Assembly (NCBI GenBank): GCA_000307305.1 | Contig: DF158882.1 | Coordinates: forward strand, 1,571,159 to 1,635,158 | Origin: Enterobacteriaceae bacterium B14 | GTDB taxonomy: Bacteria; Pseudomonadota; Gammaproteobacteria; Enterobacterales; Enterobacteriaceae | Length of the DNA: 64,000 bases | Direction of reading: 5' to 3' | Shown here: in pieces, positions 49,150 through 58,781 of the stretch | Numbering within the stretch: position 1 is the first letter of the stretch | How the letters are laid out: each line of letters begins with the position of its first letter | Made by a program: the position numbers and the translations under genes | The notes under the pieces: model-generated | What the model was told of the DNA's origin: nothing | The model's database searches: none | The model's input: the letters and a program-made list of their open reading frames with translations, nothing else

Positions 49150-49980
49150 ATGCTAAAACGCCTTCGTCAGTTAGCCACTATGATTGGGTTCTTTGCCCCG
49201 ACTGCTCACGCTTACCCCGCACTGGATATGGTGCTAGAGAACGGTATCGAGCTGCATCTAGTAGGCAGTATTCACATGGGGACTGCTGATATGGCCCCTC
49301 TGCCAAAAGCGTTAATCGACCGGCTCAATCAAGCTGATACGCTGATTGTCGAAGCGGATATCAGCACAGGCTCAAACCATTTGGATGCACCAGAACTCAC
49401 CGTGCCAATAAAAGAGCGCCTTTCTGAGACGTTGTATCAAAAGCTACAAGCGCGCAGTAAAGAGCTTGGTATTGAGACGGAGAGCTTCGACTCTGCGGCC
49501 TACTGGTATATCGCGCTCATGTTACAGTCCCAACAAGCGGCTCGATTGGGGTTAAAACCGGACTACGGCATTGATTATCAGCTACTGCAACATGCTCATA
49601 TCCAGCAAAAACAGATCATTGAGTTAGAAGGTGTAGACGAACAGTACAGATTGCTGAAAAACCTGCCGGATGATGGCTTCTCTTTGCTGGAAGATACACT
49701 TGAACATTGGAGCGTTAACGCCCGTCTGCTACAGAAAATGCTGAGTAGCTGGATTGAGCCAAGCACTCAATCTCATCTCGCCGAACTGCCTGATACCTTC
49801 AGCCCTGAATTGTTTGAGCTGTTATTAAACCAGCGTAACCAACGCTGGAATAAGCAACTACGAGAGCTTCCCCCTGGGAAATACGTGGTTGCCGTCGGAG
49901 CCATGCACCTTTATGGGAAAAATAATCTGGTAGATCTACTAAAAGCCGAATCCGTCTTTTCTTCGCCTGATAAACAATAG
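49150..49980 (+). CDS. ybaP: TraB/GumN-family protein YbaP
   Basis: A 276-residue protein of the TraB/PrgY/GumN fold. An N-terminal segment resembling a signal peptide (ending AHA, about residue 21) is present. GSIHMGTADMAPLP holds the first GxxH of the family, and the C-terminal VVAVGAMHLYGKNNLVDLL holds the second. These are conserved in putative metalloproteases of the family. E. coli YbaP is 264 residues and of unknown role. The ATG at 49150 is used rather than 49105. Confidence 0.9.
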   Translation: MLKRLRQLATMIGFFAPTAHAYPALDMVLENGIELHLVGSIHMGTADMAPLPKALIDRLNQADTLIVEADISTGSNHLDAPELTVPIKERLSETLYQKLQARSKELGIETESFDSAAYWYIALMLQSQQAARLGLKPDYGIDYQLLQHAHIQQKQIIELEGVDEQYRLLKNLPDDGFSLLEDTLEHWSVNARLLQKMLSSWIEPSTQSHLAELPDTFSPELFELLLNQRNQRWNKQLRELPPGKYVVAVGAMHLYGKNNLVDLLKAESVFSSPDKQ

Positions 49981-50051
49981 GAATGGCGCTAGAATAAGAG
50001 CGTGATATTGTCTTATTTATACCTGACTGATGAGAAAACAGAGGGAACGCC

Positions 50052-50531
50052 ATGACACCGGCAGTTAATCTCCTAGAGAAAAACAGAGTGAAGTTTACGC
50101 TTCACCCGTATGAGCACGATAGCAACGTCACAAACTTTGGTGATGAAGCAGTGCAAAAACTTGGGCTAAATGCAGAGCAGGTTTACAAAACGCTACTGGT
50201 TGCCCTGAATGGCGACGCTAAAAGTCTCGCCGTCGCCGTCGCCCCCGTCGCTACGATGCTGGATCTAAAAAAAGTGGCTAAGGCTCTAGGGGCCAAAAAA
50301 GCCGATATGGCAGACCCGCAAATCGCCCAGCGCGTTACTGGTTATCTTGTGGGAGGCATTAGCCCATTGGGGCAGAAGAAGCGCCTACCCACCGTAATTG
50401 ACAGTAATGCGATGAGTTTTGCGACGGTATTTGTCTCTGGTGGCAAGCGTGGATTAGACCTTGAACTGGCCCCCGCCGATCTCGGCACGTTAACCAGCGC
50501 GATATTTGCCGATATCGCTAAACTCGATTAA
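50052..50531 (+). CDS. ybaK: Cys-tRNA(Pro)/Cys-tRNA(Cys) deacylase YbaK
   Basis: A 159-residue trans-editing factor that hydrolyses Cys-tRNA(Pro) made by ProRS. The invariant lysine lies in [10 protein letters not shown] (residue 45 region), and [17 protein letters not shown] and [13 protein letters not shown] are diagnostic. Length equals E. coli. GAGGGAACGCC precedes the ATG. It converges with the next gene. Confidence 0.96.
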   Translation: MTPAVNLLEKNRVKFTLHPYEHDSNVTNFGDEAVQKLGLNAEQVYKTLLVALNGDAKSLAVAVAPVATMLDLKKVAKALGAKKADMADPQIAQRVTGYLVGGISPLGQKKRLPTVIDSNAMSFATVFVSGGKRGLDLELAPADLGTLTSAIFADIAKLD

Positions 50532-50542
50532 TCGATATGACG

Positions 50543-51274
50543 CTATTTCAACGCTGAAATGTCATAGCCTTTATCATTATATTTAAGGCTATGGCTCGTC
50601 TTTTTCATCTCTTTAGATTCATCAATGCAAACATCTCCCTGCTCCTTCGTGGTCCAGAACTCACTCACTTCATTGACTCGAAGATCTGCGTAGCCTTTCG
50701 TAACGGTCTGGCCTATAGAGAGTGTCCGCTTTGTCGAGTTAAATTCACCAGCGCAGCGTGTATCCCACTCACCACCGTATTGCTCGACAGATAACCCTTT
50801 AAAAAGGGCCTGCAGTACAGAGCCTTTCATCACATAAAGAGATAAAACCTGCTCTGCAAAAGGATTAGCGCTGGAACTTCCTCTGTAATCAACCCTAACA
50901 CCAAATGCTCTCTGCTGTGAGTTAAGCTGATAACGTGCGGTATCAATCTGAATATCATCAATTCTCACTGCATCACTGACTAGTGCCTCTGGTTCATGGC
51001 TAAAGCTTAATATCTCCGCCGGTTGGCTATCTGTCGCCACCACAAGCACATCAAGATCATAAAGAGTGACATCCGGAGCATCTGGGGATGAGACAGGCAT
51101 TGGCAGAACAACAATTGTCTTTGTTTGATCTGCGGGCCATACTTTGCAGAGGCTCATTTCGCTTTTACGTCCGTTATACAATTTATTTTCTAGCTCAGTA
51201 ATCAACGCGCCACAGTCCGCAAAAGCCAGAGAGGTGAAACATAACGTTATTAGCAGGGTTAATATTCTAGGCAT
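50543..51274 (-). CDS. Secreted hypothetical protein
   Basis: A ~243-residue protein with a signal peptide (about residues 1-20, ending AFA) and four or more cysteines that could form disulfides in the periplasm (for example DCGALI, LCKVW, TRCAGEF, DVCIDES). No domain is recognised. The first codons allow starts at 51280, 51274 or 51271, and the start is set at the middle one arbitrarily. A hairpin at 50537-50568 overlapping its stop may terminate both this gene and ybaK. It lies where E. coli has ushA. Confidence 0.7.
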   Translation of the reverse strand: MPRILTLLITLCFTSLAFADCGALITELENKLYNGRKSEMSLCKVWPADQTKTIVVLPMPVSSPDAPDVTLYDLDVLVVATDSQPAEILSFSHEPEALVSDAVRIDDIQIDTARYQLNSQQRAFGVRVDYRGSSSANPFAEQVLSLYVMKGSVLQALFKGLSVEQYGGEWDTRCAGEFNSTKRTLSIGQTVTKGYADLRVNEVSEFWTTKEQGDVCIDESKEMKKTSHSLKYNDKGYDISALK

Positions 51275-51392
51275 CATCATTCTTCCTTAATTACTCGTTG
51301 AATGAGCAGCTTGATGAGCAATATTCTATTTGCCTAATAGCTCGTCTCTCATCACAATAGGTTATTAATTTGTTATCAGAATAGAGTCTCTT

Positions 51393-52616
51393 ATGACTGA
51401 CAGCATCCAACCTACACCCAATACTCTTTCTAAGAATGCTAAACCTAAAACATCGTTTGCTATTCTGGGGGCAATCAGCGTTTCGCATTTACTGAACGAC
51501 ATGATCCAGTCGCTGATTTTGGCAATCTATCCTATGTTACAAGGCGAATTCAATCTTAGCTTTGTTCAAATCGGGATGATTACGCTGACCTATCAGTTGA
51601 CAGCCTCTCTCTTTCAGCCGCTTATTGGCTACTACACAGATAAACACCCGCAGCCCTACTCCTTGCCTATCGGGATGGGTTTTACGCTTTCAGGGCTGTT
51701 GTTGCTCGCCTTTGCCACTAACTTCCCAACAGTATTAATCGCCGCTGCACTGGTGGGGACAGGCTCTTCTGTGTTTCATCCTGAGTCATCCCGTGTGGCA
51801 CGCATGGCTTCTGGCGGGCGTCATGGGTTGGCTCAATCTATATTTCAGGTGGGGGGCAACTTCGGGAGCTCACTCGGGCCACTGCTTGCCGCACTGATTA
51901 TCGCCCCTTATGGGAAAGGCAATGTGGCTTGGTTCTCTCTCGCCGCCCTGCTGGCGATTGTCGTGTTGCTGCAAATCAGCAAGTGGTACAAATCACAAAA
52001 TAGGGTGGCGAAAAGCAAACCTCAGAGCACTGTGGTACAAACTCTGCCGAGAAAGACGGTAATTGCGTCAATTTCTATCCTGCTGATTCTGATTTTTTCC
52101 AAATATTTCTACTTGGCGAGCATTAGTAGCTACTACACCTTCTATCTCATCGATAAGTTTGGTATTTCTGTACAAAATGCACAGTTTCATCTTTTTGCCT
52201 TCCTTTTCGCCGTGGCTGCCGGAACCATTATTGGCGGGCCTTTAGGCGATAAGATAGGTAGGAAATATGTGATTTGGGGCTCTATTCTTGGCGTATCGCC
52301 CTTTACACTGCTTTTACCCTACGCAAGTCTCTACTGGACAGGGGTTTTAACCGTCATTATCGGTGTTATCCTCGCCTCCGCCTTCTCTGCTATTCTGGTT
52401 TATGCACAGGAGTTAATACCGGGTAAAATTGGTATGGTTTCTGGCCTATTCTTCGGGTTTGCATTCGGTATGGGGGGGTTGGGTGCTGCCGTTCTTGGTT
52501 ATGTTGCCGATCTGACCAGCATCGAGTCTGTTTATCATCTCTGTGCTTTTCTACCCTTGCTTGGGATAGTTACTGCATTGCTACCAAATATTAATCAGAA
52601 CAGCAAAAAACCCTAG
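51393..52616 (+). CDS. fsr: MFS transporter Fsr (fosmidomycin resistance)
   Basis: A 407-residue major facilitator with about 12 membrane spans. It has the A-type loop motif GPLGDKIGRK between spans 8 and 9, and the strongly conserved SSVFHPESSRVARMASGGRHGLAQSIFQ stretch of Fsr. Physiological substrate is unknown; the E. coli protein exports fosmidomycin. It precedes ybaL as in E. coli. Confidence 0.94.
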   Translation: MTDSIQPTPNTLSKNAKPKTSFAILGAISVSHLLNDMIQSLILAIYPMLQGEFNLSFVQIGMITLTYQLTASLFQPLIGYYTDKHPQPYSLPIGMGFTLSGLLLLAFATNFPTVLIAAALVGTGSSVFHPESSRVARMASGGRHGLAQSIFQVGGNFGSSLGPLLAALIIAPYGKGNVAWFSLAALLAIVVLLQISKWYKSQNRVAKSKPQSTVVQTLPRKTVIASISILLILIFSKYFYLASISSYYTFYLIDKFGISVQNAQFHLFAFLFAVAAGTIIGGPLGDKIGRKYVIWGSILGVSPFTLLLPYASLYWTGVLTVIIGVILASAFSAILVYAQELIPGKIGMVSGLFFGFAFGMGGLGAAVLGYVADLTSIESVYHLCAFLPLLGIVTALLPNINQNSKKP

Positions 52617-52726
52617 AGAAACAGATACAATAGCACTCATTAAATCAGGGTTATTGTCATAAAATTTCGCTTTATACTGTGAAAGTAGCGTTATAAATGG
52701 TGATAACTCTTAATTTTTTATCCCAA

Positions 52727-52757
52727 ACACCTATTTGTTACAAATAGGTGTTTTTTT
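52727..52757 (+). terminator. fsr terminator
   Basis: ACACCTATTTGT pairs with ACAAATAGGTGT and is followed by seven Ts, about 110 bases after fsr. Confidence 0.85.
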
Positions 52758-52840
52758 AAGGCGAAAACGCGGTAAATGCCATAAAATAAAGATTCATTTG
52801 TCTACGTGCAAGATTTGCGCACTACCAAAAAGGAGTCTGG

Positions 52841-54532
52841 ATGCCACATTCTACGCCACTGATTGCAACGATTGTTGGAGGGTTAGTTTTAGCGTTTTTG
52901 TTTGGAATGATTGCTAACCGCTTACGCATTTCTCCCCTTGTTGGATACCTTGCCGCTGGTGTTATCGCTGGCCCTTTTACCCCCGGCTTTATTGCAGACC
53001 TCTCTCTCGCCCCTGAACTCGCAGAGCTTGGCGTTATTCTCTTGATGTTCGGCGTAGGTTTACACTTTTCACTAAAAGACCTTTTATCCGTTAAAGCCAT
53101 TGCCATACCCGGTGCTATTGCACAGATCTCGGTTGCAACGCTGTTAGGTATGGGGCTAGCAACCCTGCTCGGTTGGGGAATTGTTGAGGGACTGGTCTTT
53201 GGTCTAACTCTGTCAACCGCCAGTACGGTTGTACTATTAAGAGCGTTAGAGGAGCGGCAGTTACTCGACAGCCAGAGAGGGAAAATCGCTATTGGCTGGC
53301 TGATTGTCGAAGACCTCGCCATGGTATTAGCGCTGGTTCTACTTCCTGCATTTGCTGGCATGATGAATCAAGAGCACACCGATCTCAGCGCACTCTTTCT
53401 CGAACTCGGTATTACCTTAGGGAAAGTTGCTCTATTCATTATCTTGATGATTGTCGTAGGGCGACGTGCTGTACCGTGGATCCTAGCAAAAAGTGCCAAG
53501 ACGGGCTCTAGAGAGCTTTTCACCTTGTCCGTATTAGCATTAGCACTTGGCATCGCTTACGGAGCGGTACAGATTTTTGATGTCTCTTTCGCCCTTGGCG
53601 CATTTTTCGCAGGGATGGTTTTAAACGAGTCCGAGCTTAGCCATCGTGCCGCAAGCGATACCTTGCCTCTGCGGGATGCCTTCGCGGTCTTGTTCTTCGT
53701 CTCTGTGGGGATGTTGCTAGACCCTTCTATTCTTATCCTGCACCCCCTTGCTGTTCTCGGCACACTGTTAATTATCGTGGTCGGCAAATCTATCGTGGCC
53801 TATGGTCTAGTTCGTCTATTCGGGCATTCAAAGCGCACGGCGCTCACTATCTCTGTCAGTCTGGCTCAAATCGGTGAATTCGCCTTTATTCTGGCAGGCC
53901 TAGGGATCACGCTTGGCCTGTTTTCAAAGCAGGGACAAGGGTTAGTTCTTGCTGCCGCCATTCTCTCCATCATGCTCAACCCTGTATTATTTACGCTCTT
54001 AGAGCGCTATTTGAATAAATACGGCGAAGACGATAAACCAACACCGGAAGAGACCTTAGAGGATGGCCTTCAAGTCCCTGTAGATATCTGCAACCACGCA
54101 CTGTTAGTGGGCTATGGCCGCGTTGGTAAGCTTGTGGCAGAGAAACTACGTAAAGTAGGGATCCCAGTGGTGGTGGTGGAAACCACACGTACAGATATCG
54201 AATCTTTGCGCGAGCAGGATATTCCTGCGGTATTAGGCAATGCCGCTCATCCCGGTATTTTAAATTTGGCTCGTATTGATTGCGCCCGCTGGCTGGTGCT
54301 GACGACACCAAACTGTTACGAGACAGCCGAAGTTGTTTCATTGGCTCGCGAGAAACGGCCTGAGATAGATATTGTCGCCTGTGCCTACCACGACGTGGAA
54401 GTTGAATACATTATTGAACGTGGCGCGAATAAAGTGATTATTGGTGAGAAAGAGGTCGCTAACAGCATAGTGACCCACCTTGGCATCGACAAAATGAGTG
54501 AAGAAGAGAAGATGGCTACTTGCCCTATCTAA
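52841..54532 (+). CDS. ybaL: Cation:proton antiporter YbaL (CPA2)
   Basis: A 563-residue KefB/KefC-like transporter. About 12 membrane spans (residues 5-380) are followed by a cytosolic TrkA-N/RCK domain (about 415-535, NAD-type fold VGYGRVGKLVAEKL). E. coli YbaL is 558 residues and its ion is not firmly established. AAGGAG lies upstream of the ATG. Confidence 0.93.
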   Translation: MPHSTPLIATIVGGLVLAFLFGMIANRLRISPLVGYLAAGVIAGPFTPGFIADLSLAPELAELGVILLMFGVGLHFSLKDLLSVKAIAIPGAIAQISVATLLGMGLATLLGWGIVEGLVFGLTLSTASTVVLLRALEERQLLDSQRGKIAIGWLIVEDLAMVLALVLLPAFAGMMNQEHTDLSALFLELGITLGKVALFIILMIVVGRRAVPWILAKSAKTGSRELFTLSVLALALGIAYGAVQIFDVSFALGAFFAGMVLNESELSHRAASDTLPLRDAFAVLFFVSVGMLLDPSILILHPLAVLGTLLIIVVGKSIVAYGLVRLFGHSKRTALTISVSLAQIGEFAFILAGLGITLGLFSKQGQGLVLAAAILSIMLNPVLFTLLERYLNKYGEDDKPTPEETLEDGLQVPVDICNHALLVGYGRVGKLVAEKLRKVGIPVVVVETTRTDIESLREQDIPAVLGNAAHPGILNLARIDCARWLVLTTPNCYETAEVVSLAREKRPEIDIVACAYHDVEVEYIIERGANKVIIGEKEVANSIVTHLGIDKMSEEEKMATCPI

Positions 54533-54559
54533 TTCCTTAAACACATTTCCCAATAAGCA

Positions 54560-54587
54560 AAAAGGGCTACATTCGAGCCCTTTTTAA
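54560..54587. terminator. Bidirectional terminator ybaL/mltB
   Basis: AAAAAGGGCT pairs with AGCCCTTTTT around a seven-base loop, between two convergent genes. Confidence 0.85.
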
Positions 54588-54612
54588 TGATATTGCCCAG
54601 TGATACTGACGC

Positions 54613-55725
54613 TTATCTTGCTCTACCGACGGCCTCACCCAACTGCCACACAGCCATCGCATAGTGCGTACTGTGGTTATAGCGGGTAATCGCGTAAAAG
54701 TTTGGCAAACCGTACCAGTACTGATAACCGCTACCAATATCGAGGCGCAACAGACTAGCATCACGATAGTTGCCAAGCGAGCCTTGTGGGCTTAACCCTG
54801 CAGCAGACAGTGTAGAAAGCGGATATTTAGTTTTAAATCCATTCTCTAATGATGGCGCTTGGCCATTCGCCTGTACTGCGACAGGTGCGCCCTTTGTCCA
54901 GCCATGAGCTTTAAAGTAGTTAGCCACACTACCGATGGCATCAACCGGATCCCATAAATTAATATGGCCGTTGCCATTAAAATCTACGGCATAGTTCTTA
55001 AACGATGATGGCATAAACTGGCCATATCCCATCGCGCCAGCATAAGACCCACGTAAAGAAAGCGGATCATTACCCTCTTTGCGAGCCATCAATAAGAAGG
55101 TTTCTAGCTCACCAGAGAAATACTCTGCACGGCGAGGATAGTTGAAAGAGAGTGTGGCGAGTGCATCAATAATACGGGTTTTCCCCATCACTCTTCCCCA
55201 ACGCGTCTCAACGCCAATAATGCCAACGATGATCTCTGGTGGGACACCATACTCCTGCCAAGCACGCTGCAGAGCGGCATCATATTTATTCCAGAAAGCC
55301 ACGCCATTTTGCACGTTATCTGCCGTAATAAACTGATTACGGTAGCGGCTCCAAGCCCCATTAGGCCCTGATGGAGGGCGAGAGCTTGAAACAGGAGCCT
55401 GCTTATTCATTAAGCGAAGAACATAATCCAGATTTTTGGTTTGGGCAAAAATATCGTGTAACTGCTGGCGTTCAAAACCGTGCTCACGCACCATTTTGTC
55501 AATAAATCGAGTCGCTACTGGGTTTGATACAAAATCACCTCTATCTAAATGAATTCGGTGTTCAGGCTCTAGCTGGAACCCGCCTTTCATCTCTAGAGAA
55601 ACAGGGGTCGTTGCCACCTTAGAAGGCACTACATATGTTGTCGCAGAAGAGGCCGGATTAGGCTTACTGCTACCACAAGCAGAAACTAAAAGAACTAAAG
55701 GCAAAAGTGTCGGTAAATAACGCAT
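54613..55725 (-). CDS. mltB: Membrane-bound lytic murein transglycosylase B
   Basis: A 370-residue outer-membrane lipoprotein. The lipobox VSAC puts the acylated cysteine at 17. The catalytic glutamate lies in IIGVETRWGRVMGK, and the substrate cleft segment GAMGYGQFMPSS and the Ca/EF-like FNGNGHINLWDPVDAI follow. It cleaves glycan to 1,6-anhydro products. It matches E. coli MltB across its length. In E. coli it is near gutM/srl, so this is a changed location. Confidence 0.94.
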   Translation of the reverse strand: MRYLPTLLPLVLLVSACGSSKPNPASSATTYVVPSKVATTPVSLEMKGGFQLEPEHRIHLDRGDFVSNPVATRFIDKMVREHGFERQQLHDIFAQTKNLDYVLRLMNKQAPVSSSRPPSGPNGAWSRYRNQFITADNVQNGVAFWNKYDAALQRAWQEYGVPPEIIVGIIGVETRWGRVMGKTRIIDALATLSFNYPRRAEYFSGELETFLLMARKEGNDPLSLRGSYAGAMGYGQFMPSSFKNYAVDFNGNGHINLWDPVDAIGSVANYFKAHGWTKGAPVAVQANGQAPSLENGFKTKYPLSTLSAAGLSPQGSLGNYRDASLLRLDIGSGYQYWYGLPNFYAITRYNHSTHYAMAVWQLGEAVGRAR

Positions 55726-55948
55726 CAGATATCCATCTAACTACTCAGAAAAGGTTGCCTGCTATGGTAATGCATTGCATTGCGGGAACAAACAGGAATA
55801 TATCGTGCTGTAGCTGAAAAATCGTTGTTAATTAGATTAATCAAGCACATTGATTAAATAGAGTGCGTCCACGATGTAATTACGCCAGAATATAAGACTA
55901 CTCAGGATCTATATTATCGCTATAACATCAATAAATTCAGGAGGAAAA

Positions 55949-56038
55949 ATGAGTGTCATTGGTTGGATTATCACAGGGATTATCGTTGGCTGTATTATTG
56001 GGGCGTTAATGAAGATATTTAAGGGTAAAGATAGTTGA
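55949..56038 (+). CDS. 29-residue small membrane protein
   Basis: The ORF encodes an N-terminal hydrophobic helix (Ile, Gly and Val rich, about residues 4-22) followed by a basic tail MKIFKGKDS. CAGGAGGAAAA, an excellent ribosome binding site, precedes the ATG by five bases. The pattern (GWIITGIIVGCIIGALMK) resembles the first helix of the GlsB/YeaQ/YmgE family, but this protein is a third of the usual length, so it may be a distinct small protein. It is alone between mltB and a DUF2628 gene. Confidence 0.6.
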   Translation: MSVIGWIITGIIVGCIIGALMKIFKGKDS

Positions 56039-56194
56039 GTGTTTTGCTATCATCCTCAATAACATAGCAAAAACTCTACTATTCAGGTCAGTTAACGAAT
56101 GAGAGTATCTCACCAAAAGTATTGGTCCTTTCTTGAATAAAGAAAGCGATAAGCCTATGGGATCGCTATTATCCCATAGGTGTAAACTAAAAAA

Positions 56195-56605
56195 TTAACG
56201 TAAACGCATTCCTTCAAATGGGTTCCAACCGTTGATTCCTTTCACTTCTTTTAAATAGTAAGAATAATTAGCGGTTATCCCCCACATCATAGCGAACCCC
56301 ATCGCTATCGCTCTTAATATAATCTCCGAAAAGCTAAATTCAAATATAACCTCAATAATAAAAAGGATAATTATGATGCCAACGAAAATGGCTAATAAAA
56401 CCAGATTTTTTCTCCATAGACCTAATACGAAGAAATAAATCAAACCGAAAAGGAATGCGGTAAAATTCATATTTAATAAAACACGTCGCATCGGTTTTTC
56501 GGTTTTAAATGCCGCTTGAAATTCAGGGGTACTTGGTGCGCCATATTTATCAAAGAAAGCAAAACGAATTTGCCATTTTTTTGGATATGTATCTCTGTCA
56601 TTCAT
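56195..56605 (-). CDS. DUF2628 family membrane protein
   Basis: A 136-residue protein. The N-terminus (WQIRFAFFDKYGAPSTPEFQAAF) is followed by FGLIYFFVLGLWRKNLVLLAIF, the classic DUF2628 helical hairpin, and two more hydrophobic stretches (three to four spans in all). E. coli YigF is a relative. Function is unknown. No operon partner is seen. Confidence 0.8.
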   Translation of the reverse strand: MNDRDTYPKKWQIRFAFFDKYGAPSTPEFQAAFKTEKPMRRVLLNMNFTAFLFGLIYFFVLGLWRKNLVLLAIFVGIIIILFIIEVIFEFSFSEIILRAIAMGFAMMWGITANYSYYLKEVKGINGWNPFEGMRLR

Positions 56606-57256
56606 AATTTCAACCTATTAATATGTGGCTCTATCAATTCATTTCTTTCGTAATAATTACTGAGGCAAGCAATACAGCTTAAAGAAAAAAGATAAATCAT
56701 GAATAAACCATGCCATGAGATTTAAAATTTCAATTAATACAATGTGTTATTAATCATTTATTCGCTAACTTTATATTCGTACCAAAACAGATAAGAGCAT
56801 CGGCGGTATAGCTATAAAATGACAAACCTCTCCAGTACAACATCCGACCCACTACATATTTTTATCATCCGAAAAAGCAGAATCCAACCGCTATTTAAGA
56901 CATCTTGCTATTCACGCAAGATTAACCTAATTTTCGCCAAAACATCCCACATCAATAACAAACTTATAAGCTAATAAAAACCAGCACAACGGGCTTCCTA
57001 CTTGAACTTTAGCGTCACTAAATCGATAAATTAATCATCTTTAATTATTAAGCCGCCATTGACTTCAATGCTATAAAATAGACAACTAACCCTATTTTTC
57101 ACCTCAATTCATTATTTTAAAAACTTATCTTAATCAATGCCTCAGTTTTAGATTACGTCTTACTACAATAAAAAAATTTAACTTTATTAATACCGCTGTC
57201 GCTAATAGAAACAAGTGCAATTTTAATTCTACTCATGACAATTTAAGGTATTTTTG
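56606..57256. other. AT-rich spacer before TraF-like gene
   Basis: About 650 bases with no ORF of note. It is strongly AT-rich and probably carries the promoters of the flanking divergent genes. No clear -35/-10 pair could be singled out. Confidence 0.45.
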
Positions 57257-58450
57257 ATGAAAAAACGCATTCTTCTCTCCTCACTGATCTTAGTTTCAGG
57301 CCAAACCTATGCAGCGAGTTATTATACGGATGCCAGAAACGCAGCAATGGGAGGAACAGGAGTCGCTTCTTCTACTTACCATAGTGCGATGCTATCCAAC
57401 CCCGCGCTGATGACTAAATTTGCCGATCATGACGACTTTAGTTTCATTTTACCGAGTGTGGGTGCTGAAGTCGCCGATCCCAATAAGGCGATTAACCGAG
57501 TAGATGATATTCAAGATGCGTTTGATAGCTATGAATCTGCTATTGATAACCGTCAAGGCGACCCTATCGCAAAGGCAAGCCACCTGAAGTCATTATTGGA
57601 AAAATTAGATAAGAATCAAATCACTGCTGATGCGGGCGCTGCTTTTGGTTTTACCATCCCAACGGACGTCTTTACTCTAGGTGTGTTTACGAAAGCCTAC
57701 GCAGATATTTCAGCAACGGCACACGTGGCTCAAAGCGACCTGGACCTCTTAGGCGATGTAAGCAACGGGATACTTCCACCACCAACTCAGGTAACAGACC
57801 TAGACTCTGAAGCGATTGTACTGGGTGCACTGGTCAGCGATATCGGCATTTCGTTCGCAAAACCACTTCAAATTAAAGATTTTGCTTTTTCTGTAGGTAT
57901 TACGCCTAAAATTCAGCGTATTGAAACCTATAACTACGATATTTCAGTTAATAACTATGATGTATCAGAGATCGGTGATGAGCGTTATCGTTCCAATAAA
58001 AGCGCCTTCAATATGGATATCGGGTTTTCAACTGATCTGAGTGAAAACATCACATTAGGTCTGGTTGCTAAAAACCTGTTCTCCCAATCGGTTGAAACAG
58101 CGGTCGTCAATAATAGGAGCTACGTGTATAAAATTACACCAGCGGTGACTACCGCTATCGCTTATCGTGGTGAACTACTTACTGTCGCTGCCGATCTCGA
58201 TCTCACAGCCAATAAAGGATTTACTCATCATAAAAAACATCAGTTCGCTGGTGTTGGCGCAGAGTTCAATGCTTTGGGCTGGATGCAAGTTCGTGCAGGA
58301 TATCGATCAGATATGACCGGGGACAAGCCTAATATGATAACGGCAGGTCTTGGTTTTTCACCGTTTAACATCGTGAAATTAGATCTGACTGGTATGGCAG
58401 GTACAAATAAAGCCTACGGTGCAGCTATGCAACTGAGCTTGACGTTCTAA
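57257..58450 (+). CDS. TraF-like (TraF_2) outer-membrane beta-barrel protein
   Basis: A 397-residue protein with a signal peptide (ending TYA, about residue 20). The mature start SYYTDARNAAMGGTGVASS and the alternating strands to a C-terminal phenylalanine (LSLTF) are typical of the FadL-like barrel fold and outer-membrane insertion signal. It is commonly annotated conjugal transfer protein TraF, but no other transfer gene is present, so that name is probably misleading. It begins at the ATG at 57257, behind AAGG. Confidence 0.75.
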   Translation: MKKRILLSSLILVSGQTYAASYYTDARNAAMGGTGVASSTYHSAMLSNPALMTKFADHDDFSFILPSVGAEVADPNKAINRVDDIQDAFDSYESAIDNRQGDPIAKASHLKSLLEKLDKNQITADAGAAFGFTIPTDVFTLGVFTKAYADISATAHVAQSDLDLLGDVSNGILPPPTQVTDLDSEAIVLGALVSDIGISFAKPLQIKDFAFSVGITPKIQRIETYNYDISVNNYDVSEIGDERYRSNKSAFNMDIGFSTDLSENITLGLVAKNLFSQSVETAVVNNRSYVYKITPAVTTAIAYRGELLTVAADLDLTANKGFTHHKKHQFAGVGAEFNALGWMQVRAGYRSDMTGDKPNMITAGLGFSPFNIVKLDLTGMAGTNKAYGAAMQLSLTF

Positions 58451-58781
58451 TTAAGCCGTGTTCACTATTTCAGTATCATCGTGCTTTTGCGGGTGTGGTG
58501 ATACTGAGATCCCCTGTACAATCCCCCCCTTCCACTATCAGTGCTTCTTGCTTTTAGCCCTCTTATCGCTTACTCCATGCTGTTATGGAGGCTACAGATG
58601 AATGCAATAGTTACTGTGGATTGAATGCGGGTAACTCAATGAATGGCATACATCATTAAAACAGTATTGTAATACTAAGAACAATGATTACTTGTATTAG
58701 TTCAGATTCGACCTGACACAGCTATGAGCACAGAGCCAAACCTAATCGGACAGGTGCTCTGTGCCAGAAGCAGGCGTTATA
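58451..58781. other. Spacer between TraF-like and MFS genes
   Basis: No gene is seen. A hairpin formed by GCACAGAG (about 58729-58737) and CTCTGTGC (about 58757-58765) lies just past the minus-strand MFS stop and could be its terminator, without a T-run. Nothing else stands out. Confidence 0.45.

Noticed and set aside
57257..58450. Evidence for an integrated conjugative element
   Set aside because: TraF_2 barrels are common on chromosomes, and no other transfer gene, integrase or attachment repeat is seen nearby.
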